Below are positions 41,459-50,434 of a stretch of DNA of 64,000 bases, piece by piece. The DNA lies in contig NZ_SDPQ02000003.1 in assembly GCF_004134905.2 (NCBI RefSeq), forward strand, positions 186,001-250,000. Reading direction: 5' to 3'. Within the stretch, counting starts at the first letter, position 1. Each line of letters starts with the position of its first letter. Source of the DNA: Aeromicrobium ginsengisoli. Its GTDB lineage: Bacteria > Actinomycetota > Actinomycetes > Propionibacteriales > Nocardioidaceae. The translations under genes were made by a program, and so were the position numbers. A model generated the notes under the pieces. The model did no database searches and had not been told where the DNA came from. It saw only the letters and a program-made list of their open reading frames with translations.

Positions 41459-42550
41459 GTGACCGACTCCAGCAGCAACGCGCCCTCCGCCTTCGGCAGC
41501 CGACATGAACAAGTCGTCTTCTGCCACGACGAGGCCTCCGGCCTCAAGGCCATCATCGCGATCTACTCCACCGCCCTCGGCCCAGCGCTGGGCGGCACGC
41601 GCTTCTACCCGTACGCCTCAGAGCAGGACGCCCTGACCGACGTCCTCAACCTGTCACAGGGCATGGCCTACAAGAACGCGCTCGCTGGTCTCGACCTCGG
41701 CGGCGGCAAGGCCGTCATCATCGGTGATCCGACGAAGATCAAGACCGAGGCCCTCCTGCGCGCGTACGGCCGCTTCGTCCAGACGCTCGGCGGTCGCTAC
41801 TACACCGCGTGCGACGTCGGCACGTTCAGCCCCGACATGGACATCATCGCCCGCGAGTCCGACTTCGTGACCGGCCGCACGGTCGAGCACGGCGGCGCCG
41901 GCGACTCCTCGGTGCTCACCGCGTTCGGCGTCTACCAGGGCATGCGCGCCTCGGCGCAGCACCTCTGGGGCGACACCTCACTCGCCGGCAAGCGCGTCGG
42001 CGTGGCCGGCGTCGGCAAGGTCGGCAAGCACCTCGTCGGCCACCTCGTCGAGGAGGACGCCCAGGTCGTCGTCACCGACGTCAACGCCGACGCCGTCGCC
42101 GCGCTCAGGCAGACGTACCCCTCGATCACCTCGGTCGTCGACACGGACGCGCTGATCCGCGAGCCGCTCGACATCTACGCACCCTGCGCCCTCGGCGGCG
42201 CCCTCAACGATGAGTCGATCGAGGCTCTGACCGCGACGATCGTCTGCGGGGCGGCCAACAACCAGCTGGCTCACGAGGGCATCGAGAAGCGGCTCGACGA
42301 GCGAGGCATCACGTACGCGCCCGACTACTGCGTCAACTCCGGCGGCGTCATCCAGGTCGCCGACGAGCTCGAGGGCTTCGAGTTCGACCGCGCCAAGATG
42401 CGGGCCACCACGATCTTCGACACGACGCTGGGCGTGCTCGAGCGCGCGAAGTCCGAGGGCGTGCCGCCGTCGATCGCCGCCGACCGCATGGCCGAGCAGC
42501 GCATGCGCGAAGTCGGCCGGCTGCGCTCGGTCTGGCTGCCGACCAGCTGA
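41459..42550 (+). CDS. vdh: valine (branched-chain amino acid) dehydrogenase
   Basis: 363 residues from GTG 41459 (an ATG at 41408 is in frame but adds unconserved residues). Glu/Leu/Phe/Val dehydrogenase signatures are clear: '[20 protein letters not shown]', '[20 protein letters not shown]' with the catalytic Lys, '[16 protein letters not shown]' (NAD loop) and '[18 protein letters not shown]'. Residues match my memory of Streptomyces Vdh closely. It deaminates valine, leucine and isoleucine to 2-oxo acids, feeding branched-chain acyl-CoA and fatty-acid primers. A TAGAGT -10-like box at 41368-41373 is upstream. Confidence 0.9.
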   Translation: MTDSSSNAPSAFGSRHEQVVFCHDEASGLKAIIAIYSTALGPALGGTRFYPYASEQDALTDVLNLSQGMAYKNALAGLDLGGGKAVIIGDPTKIKTEALLRAYGRFVQTLGGRYYTACDVGTFSPDMDIIARESDFVTGRTVEHGGAGDSSVLTAFGVYQGMRASAQHLWGDTSLAGKRVGVAGVGKVGKHLVGHLVEEDAQVVVTDVNADAVAALRQTYPSITSVVDTDALIREPLDIYAPCALGGALNDESIEALTATIVCGAANNQLAHEGIEKRLDERGITYAPDYCVNSGGVIQVADELEGFEFDRAKMRATTIFDTTLGVLERAKSEGVPPSIAADRMAEQRMREVGRLRSVWLPTS

Positions 42551-42718
42551 TCAGGCCAGGTCCGCCACGGACCGACTGAGCCACTCGGAGCCCACCAGCG
42601 CGTGCAGTTCCGCGCCACGGCCGACGACGACCGCATCCTGCGGGAGTCGTCGGCCGTTCGGCATCGTCAGCGTGCCGCGCTGGCGCAGCCTGGAGCGCGC
42701 GCGGGATCGACGGCACAT
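42551..42718 (-). CDS. small basic protein, 55 residues, unknown
   Basis: The frame from ATG 42718 encodes an Arg-rich N-terminus (MCRRSRARSRLRQRG) and a hydrophobic C-terminal half ('ALVGSEWLSRSVADLA'). Support is a leaderless-type TAACCT box (42725-42730) exactly 6 nt before the ATG; there is no family match. In Streptomyces the vdh-DUF3073-purM-purF neighbourhood also holds bldC, which this is not. An internal ATG would give only 37 residues. Confidence 0.4.
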   Translation of the reverse strand: MCRRSRARSRLRQRGTLTMPNGRRLPQDAVVVGRGAELHALVGSEWLSRSVADLA

Positions 42719-42782
42719 CCAGACAGGTTATCCGCCAACGGGGGCATGGACCTGTCAGGTCAGATGGAACGAGAGTGAGGGT

Positions 42783-42805
42783 CCGGTCGCCTAGGAGGCG
42801 GCCGG
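42783..42805 (-). terminator. hairpin at the end of the DUF3073 gene
   Basis: 10-bp arms 42783-42792 and 42796-42805 with one G-T pair and a 3-nt loop, overlapping the DUF3073 stop codon. Only weak T content follows. Confidence 0.5.
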
Positions 42806-42961
42806 GTCTTCTCGATCCAGGTCACGATACTGAGCGGGAATCGGTTCGCCCGACTCACCGTGGAGCTCGCGCTGCAGAGTGTTGAAGTCCGTATCAGGTG
42901 TCCGGTACTTCAAGTCGCGCGCGACTTTGGTCTGTTTGGCTTTCGCACGGCCGCGCCCCAT
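42791..42961 (-). CDS. DUF3073 family protein
   Basis: 56 residues from ATG 42961 with GAGGGGG upstream. It starts MGRGRAKAKQTKVARDLKY and contains 'DTDFNTLQRELHG', the invariant core of DUF3073, a small basic actinobacterial protein of unknown role. The family is normally encoded next to purM/purF, as here, so the synteny supports the call. The basic N-terminus suggests nucleic acid or ribosome binding, but that is untested inference. Confidence 0.85.
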   Translation of the reverse strand: MGRGRAKAKQTKVARDLKYRTPDTDFNTLQRELHGESGEPIPAQYRDLDREDPAAS

Positions 42962-43060
42962 GGGTCGACCCCCTCGCAGAAAAGTAGTCAGTATGTCGTG
43001 CGACAAGCGTACCCAAAGGTGACAACAAATCCGTCATCGACCCCCCAGAGACGGCGTGTC

Positions 43061-44125
43061 TCAGTTGTGCGCCCCGCTCAGGGTGACGCTGCCGCCCTCG
43101 CCGTGGACGCCTGCAGCGGCGACATCGCCGGCGATCCACGCGTCGATGCCGCGCTCAGCGAGCAGGCGGATGGCGGCATCAGCCGCGTCGGGGGCGACGA
43201 GGGCGACCATGCCGACGCCCATGTTGAGCGCTTGGTCGAGGTCGGCCTGGGCGACGCCGCCCAGCGATCCGACGAGCCCGAACACCGGGTGCGGCGACCA
43301 GGTCGTGCGGTCGACAAGCACGGAGACGGTGTCGGGGAGGACGCGGGCGAGGTTGGCGGCAAGACCGCCGCCGGTGATGTGCGACATCGCGTGCACCTCG
43401 ACGGCATCGGCGAGCGCGAGGCACGGCAGGGTGTAGAGGCGCGTCGGCGTCAGCAGCTCCTCGCCGAGCGTGCGGCCGAAGTCGGGGACATGGCGGTCGA
43501 GCTCCCAGCCGGCTTGCTCGAAGAACACGTGACGCACCAGCGAGTAGCCGTTGGAGTGCAGGCCACTGGAGGCCATCGCGATGACGACGTCTCCAGGACG
43601 TACGAGCTCGGCGCCCAGCAGCTTGTCGGCCTCGACGACGCCCGTGGTCGAGCCGGCGATGTCGTACTCGTCGGGCGCCAGCAGGCCCGGGTGCTCCGCG
43701 GTCTCGCCGCCGAGCAGGGCCGTGCCGCTCTCGGCGCACGCCTGGGCGACGCCCTTGACGATGTCGGCGATGCGCTCAGGGACGACCTTGCCGCACGCGA
43801 TGTAGTCGGTCATGAACAGCGGCTCGGCGCCGCACACCACGAGGTCGTCGACCAGCATGCCGACGAGGTCGAAGCCGATCGTGTCGTGCTTGTCCATGCG
43901 CTGCGCGATCTGCACCTTGGTGCCCACGCCATCCGCGGAGGTGGCCAGCAGCGGTCGCGCGTACGACTTGAGGGCCGTCGCGTCGAACAGTCCGGCGAAG
44001 CCGCCGATGCCACCGACGACCTCAGGGCGGCGGGCCTTCTCGACCCATTCCTTCATCAGCTCGACCGCGCGGTCGCCCTCCTCGATCGAGACCCCGGCGC
44101 TGGCGTAGGACGTGGGCTCACCCAT
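43061..44125 (-). CDS. purM: phosphoribosylformylglycinamidine cyclo-ligase
   Basis: 354 residues, the normal AIR synthetase length. 'TSYASAGVSIEEGDRAVELM', 'LLATSADGVGTKVQIA' (the ATP/metal-binding DGVGTK), 'FMTDYIACG', 'ALLGGETAEHPG' and 'AMSHITGGGLAANLARVLP' are all in place. It closes FGAM to AIR in purine synthesis. The ATG shares one base with the purF stop (TGATG), so purF-purM are co-translated. Confidence 0.96.
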   Translation of the reverse strand: MGEPTSYASAGVSIEEGDRAVELMKEWVEKARRPEVVGGIGGFAGLFDATALKSYARPLLATSADGVGTKVQIAQRMDKHDTIGFDLVGMLVDDLVVCGAEPLFMTDYIACGKVVPERIADIVKGVAQACAESGTALLGGETAEHPGLLAPDEYDIAGSTTGVVEADKLLGAELVRPGDVVIAMASSGLHSNGYSLVRHVFFEQAGWELDRHVPDFGRTLGEELLTPTRLYTLPCLALADAVEVHAMSHITGGGLAANLARVLPDTVSVLVDRTTWSPHPVFGLVGSLGGVAQADLDQALNMGVGMVALVAPDAADAAIRLLAERGIDAWIAGDVAAAGVHGEGGSVTLSGAHN

Positions 44126-45615
44126 CAGATGACCTCGAGGGGCAGGGTGTCCTGGACCTCGAGCAGGTGCTTGCCGATGAGATCGTCCTCGGGCAGCGCC
44201 ACCGGATAGATGCCGTCGAAGCAGGCCCGGCAGAGGTTGTCCTTGGGCACGTTGGTCGCCTCGACGAGCTGGTCGAGCGTGACGTAGGCCAGGGAGTCGG
44301 CGCCAATCGAGCGGCAGATCTCGTCGACCGAGATGCCGTTGGCGATCAGCTCGGCGCGCGAGGCGAAGTCGATGCCGTAGAAGCAGGGCCACTTGACCGG
44401 TGGCGACGAGATGCGGACGTGGACCTCGGCGGCGCCGAACTCGCGGAGCATACGAACAAGGGCACGCTGCGTGTTGCCGCGGACGATCGAGTCGTCGACG
44501 ACGACGAGCCGCTTGCCGGCGATGACGTCGCGGAGCGGGTTGAGCTTGAGCCGGATGCCGAGCTGGCGCAGCGTCTGCGAGGGCTGGATGAACGTGCGGC
44601 CGACGTAGGAGTTCTTGACCAGGCCGTGGCCGAACGGGATGCCGCTCTCCTCGGCGTAGCCGATCGCCGCGGGCGTGCCCGACTCCGGCACGGGGATGAC
44701 GAGGTCGGCGTCGACGGGGAACTCGCGCGCCAGGCGACGGCCGATCTCGGCGCGGACGGAGAAGACCCGCTGGTCGGAGATCGTGGTGTCGGGGCGGGCG
44801 AGGTAGACGTACTCGAACACGCAGCCCTTGGGCTCGGGCTTGGCGAAGTGCTCGGTGCGCAGGCCCTTCTCGTCGATCGCGATGAACTCGCCGGGCTGGA
44901 CCTCGCGGATGAACGATGCGCCGACGATGTCGAGCGCCGCGGTCTCGCTGGCGACGACCCAGCCGCGCTCGAGCCGGCCGAGCACGAGCGGGCGGATGCC
45001 CTGGGCGTCGCGCGCGGCGTAGAGCGTGTTCTCGTCCATGAAGACCAGCGAGAACGCGCCGCGCAGCTTGGGGAGCACCTCGAGGGCGGCCTCCTCGACG
45101 GAGCGGTCGGGATAGGACGACAGCAGCGTGGCCATGACCGAGGTGTCGGACGTCGCGGTCTCGCCCTTGCCGGCCGACCGGCCCAGCTCGAGGTCACGCT
45201 CGCGCAGCAGCTCGATGAGCTCGGCGGTGTTGGTCAGGTTGCCGTTGTGGCCGAGGGCGACCGAGCCGGCCGCCGTCGGGCGGAACGTCGGCTGGGCGTT
45301 GTGCCACACGCTGGAGCCGGTCGTGGAGTAGCGGGCGTGCCCGATCGCGATCTCGCCCTTGAGCGACTCGAGCGTGGCCTCGTCGAACACCTGGGAGACG
45401 AGTCCCATGTCCTTGTAGACGAGGATCTGCCGGCCGTTGCTGACCGCGATGCCGGCAGATTCCTGCCCCCGGTGTTGCAACGCATACAGGCCGAAGTAGG
45501 TCAGCTTGGCGACCTCTTCGCCGGGCGCCCAGACTCCGAAGACGCCACACGCGTCCTGGGGTCCGGCGTCCTGGGGATCGAGGTCGTGGGTCAGGCGTCC
45601 ATCTCCGCGGGGCAC
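44125..45615 (-). CDS. purF: amidophosphoribosyltransferase
   Basis: 496 residues from GTG 45615. The N-terminal nucleophile is Cys23 in 'QDACGVFGVW', exposed after propeptide removal. The Ntn glutaminase shows 'ALQHRGQESAGIAVS', and the PRPP-binding loop is 'LVVVDDSIVRGNT'. Late Cys residues ('KWPCFYGIDF', 'LCRACFDGIYP') match the Fe-S type of B. subtilis PurF. It commits PRPP to purines. TACACT lies 6 nt before GTG 45615 with no good ribosome-binding site, giving a leaderless start rather than the ATG at 45648. Confidence 0.95.
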   Translation of the reverse strand: MPRGDGRLTHDLDPQDAGPQDACGVFGVWAPGEEVAKLTYFGLYALQHRGQESAGIAVSNGRQILVYKDMGLVSQVFDEATLESLKGEIAIGHARYSTTGSSVWHNAQPTFRPTAAGSVALGHNGNLTNTAELIELLRERDLELGRSAGKGETATSDTSVMATLLSSYPDRSVEEAALEVLPKLRGAFSLVFMDENTLYAARDAQGIRPLVLGRLERGWVVASETAALDIVGASFIREVQPGEFIAIDEKGLRTEHFAKPEPKGCVFEYVYLARPDTTISDQRVFSVRAEIGRRLAREFPVDADLVIPVPESGTPAAIGYAEESGIPFGHGLVKNSYVGRTFIQPSQTLRQLGIRLKLNPLRDVIAGKRLVVVDDSIVRGNTQRALVRMLREFGAAEVHVRISSPPVKWPCFYGIDFASRAELIANGISVDEICRSIGADSLAYVTLDQLVEATNVPKDNLCRACFDGIYPVALPEDDLIGKHLLEVQDTLPLEVI

Positions 45616-45627
45616 GCTCCAAGTGTA
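45616..45627 (-). promoter_or_regulatory. leaderless -10 element of purF-purM
   Basis: TACACT (45622-45627, minus) then 6 nt and GTG. No purine riboswitch can fit upstream in a leaderless mRNA. Confidence 0.5.
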
Positions 45628-45709
45628 GGGGCCGCAGCCCTTCCGCACCCAATACGTTTGCAGGGTCGCCTACGCTGTCGTGATCCACGTCACGTCGTCG
45701 AGGAGCGCC

Positions 45710-47275
45710 ATGTCGATCGCCATCCCGCCCGCCACCTATCTGCCGGACTTCCTCGCCCATCGTGCCGAGGAGCGGCCCGACAAGCCGTGCTGGATCTTCG
45801 GCGAACGCACGTGGTCGTGGGCCGAGGCGTGGGAGTCCGTACGCCGGACCGCCGGCGCGCTCCGGGCCGACGGTGTGGGCCGCGGCGACCGGGTCGCGAT
45901 CCTCGCCAAGAACGATCCCGCCGTCCTCCAGGTGATCCTCGGCGGCTGCCAGCTCGGCGCCGCGACAACCGTCGTCAACTGGCGTCTGGCCGGCGACGAG
46001 CTCGACTACGTGCTCAACGACTGCGGAGCCGAGGTGGTCCTCGTCGGGCACCACCTCCTGGAGCAGTTCGCCCAGGTGCGTGACCGACTCCAACACGTCA
46101 GGAAGGTCATCGTGATCGGCGGCGACCACGACGAGCTCGAGGCCTGGCAGTCTGCGGCGACCCCGACCGACCGGGATCCGGCCGTCGAGCCCGACGACAT
46201 CTGCGTCGTGATGTACAGCTCCGGCACGACCGGACGACCCAAGGGCGTACAGCTCAGCCAGCACGCCATGGTCGAGCACAGCGTCAACGGCCTCGGCGAC
46301 GCGACGTACGGCGAGGGCGACATGCTGCTCGTCGCGATGCCGATGTTCCACGTCGGCGGCACCTCGTACGCCTTGCAGGCTCCGGTCATCGGCGCGACGG
46401 CCTACATCGTGCCCGAGGTCGACGGGGCGCTGCTGGCGGGTGGCGTGATGGCCGGCTGCACGCATGCGTTCCTCGTGCCCGCCGTCGTCACCGCCCTGAT
46501 CGCTGCAGGTCCCCAGGTGATGGGTCTGTTCAGCAAGCTGAAGTCGCTCGGCTACGGCGCGGCGCCGATGCCGCTGCCGGTGCTCCGCGCGGCGATGGAG
46601 GCCTGGCCCGACACCGAGTTCCAGCAGGTGTACGGCATGACCGAGTTCGGCGGCGTCGTCACGGTGCTCAACGACGCGGCGCACCGCGACGCGGCCCACC
46701 CCGAGCGGCTGGTGTCGGCCGGGCGCCCGGTCCCGCACACCGAGATGCGGATCGTCGACCCCGTCACGCTCGAGGACGTGCCGCAGGGCGAGTCCGGCGA
46801 GGTCTGGTTCCGTACGCCGCAGGCCACGATCGGCTATCTGGGCAAGCCCGAAGCCACCGCCGAGCTCATCACGCCTGACGGCTGGGTCCGTACGGGCGAT
46901 CTCGGCCGGGCCGACGAGGACGGCTTCCTGTTCATCGAGGACCGCATCAAGGACATGATCATCACCGGCGGGGAGAACGTGTACTCCCCCGAGGTCGAGC
47001 GGGTCCTCGCCGAGCACCCCTCGGTCCAGGAGCTCGCCGTCATCGGAGTCCCGGACGACAGGTGGGGCGAGTCGGTCAAGGCGGTCGTGGCGTTCAAGCC
47101 CGATCAGGCCGTGCCGGCCGAGGAGCTCATCGCGTTCGCCCGGGAGCGACTCGCCGGCTACAAGACGCCGAGCTCGATCGACATCGTCGATGCGCTGCCG
47201 CGCAATCCTTCGGGCAAGGTCCTCAAGCGGGACCTGCGCAAGCCGTACTGGGGCGATCGCGCCCGGCAGGTGTGA
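45710..47275 (+). CDS. class I adenylate-forming acyl-CoA synthetase
   Basis: 521 residues from ATG 45710 with AGGAGCG upstream. ANL motifs: A3 'VVMYSSGTTGRPKGVQLSQ' (P-loop, about 168-186), A5 'QQVYGMTEFGG', A7 'WVRTGDLGRADEDGFLFIEDRIKDMIITGGENVYS', and A10 'LPRNPSGKVLKRDLR' with the catalytic Lys. This is the FadD-like acyl-AMP/acyl-CoA ligase pattern for fatty or aromatic acids. Chain length is not deducible. It is divergent from purF across 94 bp. Confidence 0.92.
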   Translation: MSIAIPPATYLPDFLAHRAEERPDKPCWIFGERTWSWAEAWESVRRTAGALRADGVGRGDRVAILAKNDPAVLQVILGGCQLGAATTVVNWRLAGDELDYVLNDCGAEVVLVGHHLLEQFAQVRDRLQHVRKVIVIGGDHDELEAWQSAATPTDRDPAVEPDDICVVMYSSGTTGRPKGVQLSQHAMVEHSVNGLGDATYGEGDMLLVAMPMFHVGGTSYALQAPVIGATAYIVPEVDGALLAGGVMAGCTHAFLVPAVVTALIAAGPQVMGLFSKLKSLGYGAAPMPLPVLRAAMEAWPDTEFQQVYGMTEFGGVVTVLNDAAHRDAAHPERLVSAGRPVPHTEMRIVDPVTLEDVPQGESGEVWFRTPQATIGYLGKPEATAELITPDGWVRTGDLGRADEDGFLFIEDRIKDMIITGGENVYSPEVERVLAEHPSVQELAVIGVPDDRWGESVKAVVAFKPDQAVPAEELIAFARERLAGYKTPSSIDIVDALPRNPSGKVLKRDLRKPYWGDRARQV

Positions 47276-47321
47276 GGTTTCGACAGGCTCAACCGGCGGA
47301 TGTGCCCGGCAGGTGTGAGGT
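47261..47321. repeat. 18-bp direct repeat with an intervening GTTTCGACAGGCTCAACC element
   Basis: GCCCGGCAGGTGTGAGGT occurs at 47261-47278 (covering the acyl-CoA synthetase stop) and again at 47304-47321. Between them lies a motif of the TTTCGACA(A/G)GCTCAACC type, which I recall as a dispersed intergenic repeat in related actinobacteria. It looks like insertion of a small repeat with target-site duplication. Confidence 0.6.
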
Positions 47322-47455
47322 GAACGTGGCCCCGATCATCCAGGGGAGGGACCGGGACCACGCCCGGCCCAAGCCTAGCCCCGGTCGCGCGCACCGCGGC
47401 AACCCCCGAGCCAGATATCCCTGACTTGGCAGGCCCGTGGCCGTACCCTCTAAGG

Positions 47456-48775
47456 ATGCGCCTGGTGCCTTCCCCCACCTCGCGGCTCACGATCACCGGC
47501 ATCCTGACCGGCCTGGCCGCGACCTTTCTGCTGTCCTCACCCGCTGTGGCGGCCCCGCGAGCCCCCGGTGACTTCACCGGCCACGGCTTCGACGCGTGCG
47601 TCGCCCCCAACCAGTCGACGATGGACGCGTGGAACCTCCGCTCGCCCTTCACGGCGATCGGCATCTACGTCTCGGGCAGCTCCCGCTACTGCGGCGACGC
47701 CTACCAGCCCAACCTCAGCAAGGCATGGGTCGCCACCAACGCCGCCAACGGCTGGCGCTTCATGCCGATCCACGTGGGCCGGCAGGCACCGTGCTTCGTC
47801 AACAACCCCGACAGCCGGGTCCAGAAGAAGCGGATGTCCTACACCGTCTCGCTGGCCCGCTCGCAGGCCCGCCAAGATGCTGCCGAGACGATCGCGGCGC
47901 TGGTCAAGTACGGCTTCGGGACCGGCAGCTACTCCTACCTCGACCTCGAGTGGTACGCCCGTACGGCCAAGTGCGACAACGTCGTGCTGGAGTTCGTCGA
48001 CGCGTGGACCGAGTACCTGCACAACCACGGCTACAAGTCCGGCGTCTACTCCAGCGGCTCGGCGGCCATCGCGGCGATCGATGCCGCCCGCATCGCCGGG
48101 CGCCCGAACTTCACCAAGCCGGACCAGCTCTGGATCGCGTGGACCAACAAGATCGCGAACACCGACGGCGGGCCCTATCTCGCCGACGACGGCTGGGCCA
48201 ACCACCAGCGCATCCACCAGTACCACAACGGCGTGACGATGACGTACGGCGGCAAGTCGATCAACATCGACAAGGACTTCCTCGACGTCGGCAAGGGATC
48301 GGTTGCGGTCAAGGATGTGCGGCCGTGCGGCGTGGCCATGTCGTTCACGTCCTATCCGGCGCTCTCGGTCGGCAGCCAGGGCCCGGAGGTCGCGGCGCTG
48401 GAGTGCCTCCTGCACGAGCAGGGCTTCCTGACCACGGTCAACGAGACGTTCGGCTCCGCGACGGCCAAGGCCATCGACGCGTTCCGCAAGACCAAGGGCT
48501 GGGCGCCCGCCGGCCACACCACGCGGCCGACCTGGACCGCCTTGCACGCGGCCGGACCGATTCCGCACGTGCTCAAGCAGGGCACCGTCGGCCTGTCGGT
48601 GTGGCGCATCCAGCGGGCCCTGATCGCCGCCGGCCTGCACCCGCGACTGACCGGCATCTTCGACTCCAGCACGATCACCGCGGTCAAGGAGTACCGGAAG
48701 GCCAACGGGCTGACGCAGTACTCGACGGCCGAGGAGTCGGTCTGGTCGCTGCTCCAGCGCGGCAAGCTCGGCTAG
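47456..48775 (+). CDS. secreted DUF1906 glycoside-hydrolase-like protein with two peptidoglycan-binding domains
   Basis: 439 residues; leaderless ATG (TACCCT 6 nt upstream at 47444-47449). A signal peptide ('ILTGLAATFLLSSPAVAAP') is followed by a DUF1906/Rv2525c-like TIM-barrel domain ('GHGFDACVAPNQSTMDAW', 'YSYLDLEWYA' with an acidic pair, 'QYHNGVTMTYGGKSINIDKDF'). Two PG_binding_1 domains start near 300 ('SQGPEVAALECLLHEQGF') and 378 ('GLSVWRIQRALIAAGLHP'). It likely binds and possibly trims peptidoglycan or arabinogalactan outside the cell. Disulfide-capable Cys pairs are in the exported part. Confidence 0.87.
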   Translation: MRLVPSPTSRLTITGILTGLAATFLLSSPAVAAPRAPGDFTGHGFDACVAPNQSTMDAWNLRSPFTAIGIYVSGSSRYCGDAYQPNLSKAWVATNAANGWRFMPIHVGRQAPCFVNNPDSRVQKKRMSYTVSLARSQARQDAAETIAALVKYGFGTGSYSYLDLEWYARTAKCDNVVLEFVDAWTEYLHNHGYKSGVYSSGSAAIAAIDAARIAGRPNFTKPDQLWIAWTNKIANTDGGPYLADDGWANHQRIHQYHNGVTMTYGGKSINIDKDFLDVGKGSVAVKDVRPCGVAMSFTSYPALSVGSQGPEVAALECLLHEQGFLTTVNETFGSATAKAIDAFRKTKGWAPAGHTTRPTWTALHAAGPIPHVLKQGTVGLSVWRIQRALIAAGLHPRLTGIFDSSTITAVKEYRKANGLTQYSTAEESVWSLLQRGKLG

Positions 48776-48783
48776 CCGTTCGC

Positions 48784-49509
48784 ATGGCTCTCGTGTCGGC
48801 GCACCGCGGTGGGGCCGCGGACGACCACCCGGCGCAGAACACCCTGGCGGCGTTCGAGTCCGCGATCGCCCTCGGCTGCGACTTCGTGGAGTTCGACGTA
48901 CGCCTGACCGCCGACGGCCGGCCGGTCATCTTCCATGACGACGAGATCGACGACGACTCGGTGCGCCGTTCGATCGCCAAGCACCGCCACGACGAGTTCT
49001 CACCGTCGCGGCTCGTCGACCTCGACGCGGTGCTCGCCCTGATCCGCGGCCGGATCAGGGCCCACGTCGACCTCAAGGTGCGCGGTGACGAGATCGCGCT
49101 GGTCGAGCAGATCGTCGACGCGCTCGGCACGGACCAGGCGATCATCACGACGGCCGAGGACTCCTCCGTCAGGCGCATACGCCGGTGGTCGAAGGTACAC
49201 GCGCCCGACCTGCTGGTCGGCCTGTCCTCGAGTGCCCGGGCCGGCACGAGCAACTGGCTCGTCAGGAAGCTCGTGCGGATCGAGTCGGCGTTCCCACGGC
49301 TGCGGGTCCTGCTGAGCGGCGCCAACCTCGTGGTGTCGCACAAGGTCGTGGCGCGGCTGACCCTCAAGACGTACGCACGCAAGCGCGGGCTGCCGTTGCT
49401 GGTGTGGACCGTGGACCGTCAGGACGAGCTCGAGCGCTGGATGAACGACCCGGACGTCTGGATGGTGACGACGAACTATCCGGCTCGCGCCATGGCGGCG
49501 CGGCGCTAG
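48784..49509 (+). CDS. glycerophosphodiester phosphodiesterase-family protein
   Basis: 241 residues, 8 bp after the DUF1906 stop, so likely co-transcribed. GDPD TIM-barrel landmarks: 'SAHRGGAADDHPAQNTLAAF', 'DFVEFDVRLTADGRPVIFHDD' and 'LPLLVWTVDRQDELERW'. The metal-binding Glu usually found in the ENT triplet is Gln here (QNT), whereas the E-x-D and HDD motifs are present. It could be an altered enzyme. There is no signal peptide, so it is cytoplasmic. Expected substrates are glycerophosphodiesters from phospholipid or teichoic acid turnover. Confidence 0.82.
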   Translation: MALVSAHRGGAADDHPAQNTLAAFESAIALGCDFVEFDVRLTADGRPVIFHDDEIDDDSVRRSIAKHRHDEFSPSRLVDLDAVLALIRGRIRAHVDLKVRGDEIALVEQIVDALGTDQAIITTAEDSSVRRIRRWSKVHAPDLLVGLSSSARAGTSNWLVRKLVRIESAFPRLRVLLSGANLVVSHKVVARLTLKTYARKRGLPLLVWTVDRQDELERWMNDPDVWMVTTNYPARAMAARR

Positions 49510-49979
49510 GCGGAGACGCCGCGGGTGATGCGGAGGAACTCCTCGACGGGGATGCGCCCCGAGACGTAGGCGGCGACGGCTTCCTCGCGGGTCAGCCGGT
49601 TCTCAGGCGTCAACGAGGCAACCGGCGGAGCCGGTGCGGGCGCGGCCGGCGCGGCGGGTTGGGGCGCGGCCTGCTGCGGGGCTGCCCATGACTGCTCGGC
49701 GAGCTGCTGCGCCCACGGGCGCTCGAACGGTGGCGGGCTCTGCGGCTGTACGGCGTTCTCGTGGCCGCCGAGGGACACCACGATCCCGACGGCGTAGTCC
49801 TGCGCGTCGATCTCACCGTTGGCGTAGGCGACGAGGAGGCGTACGGCCTCGCGGTCGGCCGGCCAGCCCTGCTCGGCTGATGACCGCAGCGCCGCGACGA
49901 CGGCTTCCCGTCGCTGCCCCGTGAGGCTCGAGAGCAGGTCGGACCACTGCTGTGCAGGATCGGTGTTGCCATTCGTCAT
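49506..49979 (-). CDS. unknown protein with alanine/proline-rich linker
   Basis: 157 residues. The helical N-terminal 75 residues ('QWSDLLSSLTGQRREAVVAALRSSAEQGWPADREAVRLLVAYANGEI' region) are joined by an Ala/Pro/Gln linker (about 85-125) to a C-terminal helix-turn unit 'LTREEAVAAYVSGRIPVEEFLRITRG'. Both ends repeat the idea of a short helix with 'YANGEI/YVSGRI', perhaps two related motifs. I do not recognise a family. Convergent, overlapping GDPD by 4 bp. Confidence 0.62.
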   Translation of the reverse strand: MTNGNTDPAQQWSDLLSSLTGQRREAVVAALRSSAEQGWPADREAVRLLVAYANGEIDAQDYAVGIVVSLGGHENAVQPQSPPPFERPWAQQLAEQSWAAPQQAAPQPAAPAAPAPAPPVASLTPENRLTREEAVAAYVSGRIPVEEFLRITRGVSA

Positions 49980-50080
49980 GAGTGCGCCTGATGGTGAATG
50001 TCGGGTTCCCTCCCTGACCGCAAGATCATAACGGGACGGTGTGTCTTGTTGCGCCGGTTTCGCCGGAACTGGGTGAAATC

Positions 50081-50434
50081 TCAGGCTTCGTCGAGCGGCA
50101 GCAGTGGCGAGAGGTCGGACCGCTCGCCCGAGGCACGCACCTTGGCGTCCGTCCACTGCAGCCGGCCGCGGCCCAGGGCGATCCAGGTCGGCGCGTCCAT
50201 CTCGACCACCGCGGGCGGAGTGCCGCGGGTGTGGCGGGCGCCCGCGATGCACTGGACCGCCGCGAACGGCGGGATGCGCACCTCGACGCTGGCGCCCGGC
50301 GCCCTGGCGACGAGCAGCGCGACGAGGTGCATCGTCGCCGCCTTGAGGTCGGCCCGCGCCGGGTCACCCTCGTCGAGCCGGCGGCAGATCGCAACGAACT
50401 CCTCGTGCGACAGCGGCGACGGCCTGCGTGCCAT
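50081..50434 (-). CDS. sterol carrier family protein
   Basis: 117 residues, starting in a TGATG overlap with purL. The sequence '[47 protein letters not shown]' matches the bacterial 'sterol carrier family' (bSCP-like) proteins encoded next to purine genes in actinobacteria. The fold is SCP2-like and suggests hydrophobic-ligand or regulatory binding. The link to purL is conserved but unexplained. Confidence 0.8.
   Translation of the reverse strand: MARRPSPLSHEEFVAICRRLDEGDPARADLKAATMHLVALLVARAPGASVEVRIPPFAAVQCIAGARHTRGTPPAVVEMDAPTWIALGRGRLQWTDAKVRASGERSDLSPLLPLDEA

Noticed and set aside
45600..45710. A purine riboswitch between purF and the acyl-CoA synthetase
   Set aside because: The region is only about 95 bp, with a leaderless purF promoter and no aptamer-like pairing seen.
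44167..46083. A 638-codon plus-strand frame across purF and the acyl-CoA synthetase start
   Set aside because: It crosses two well-supported genes in the wrong frame or strand.
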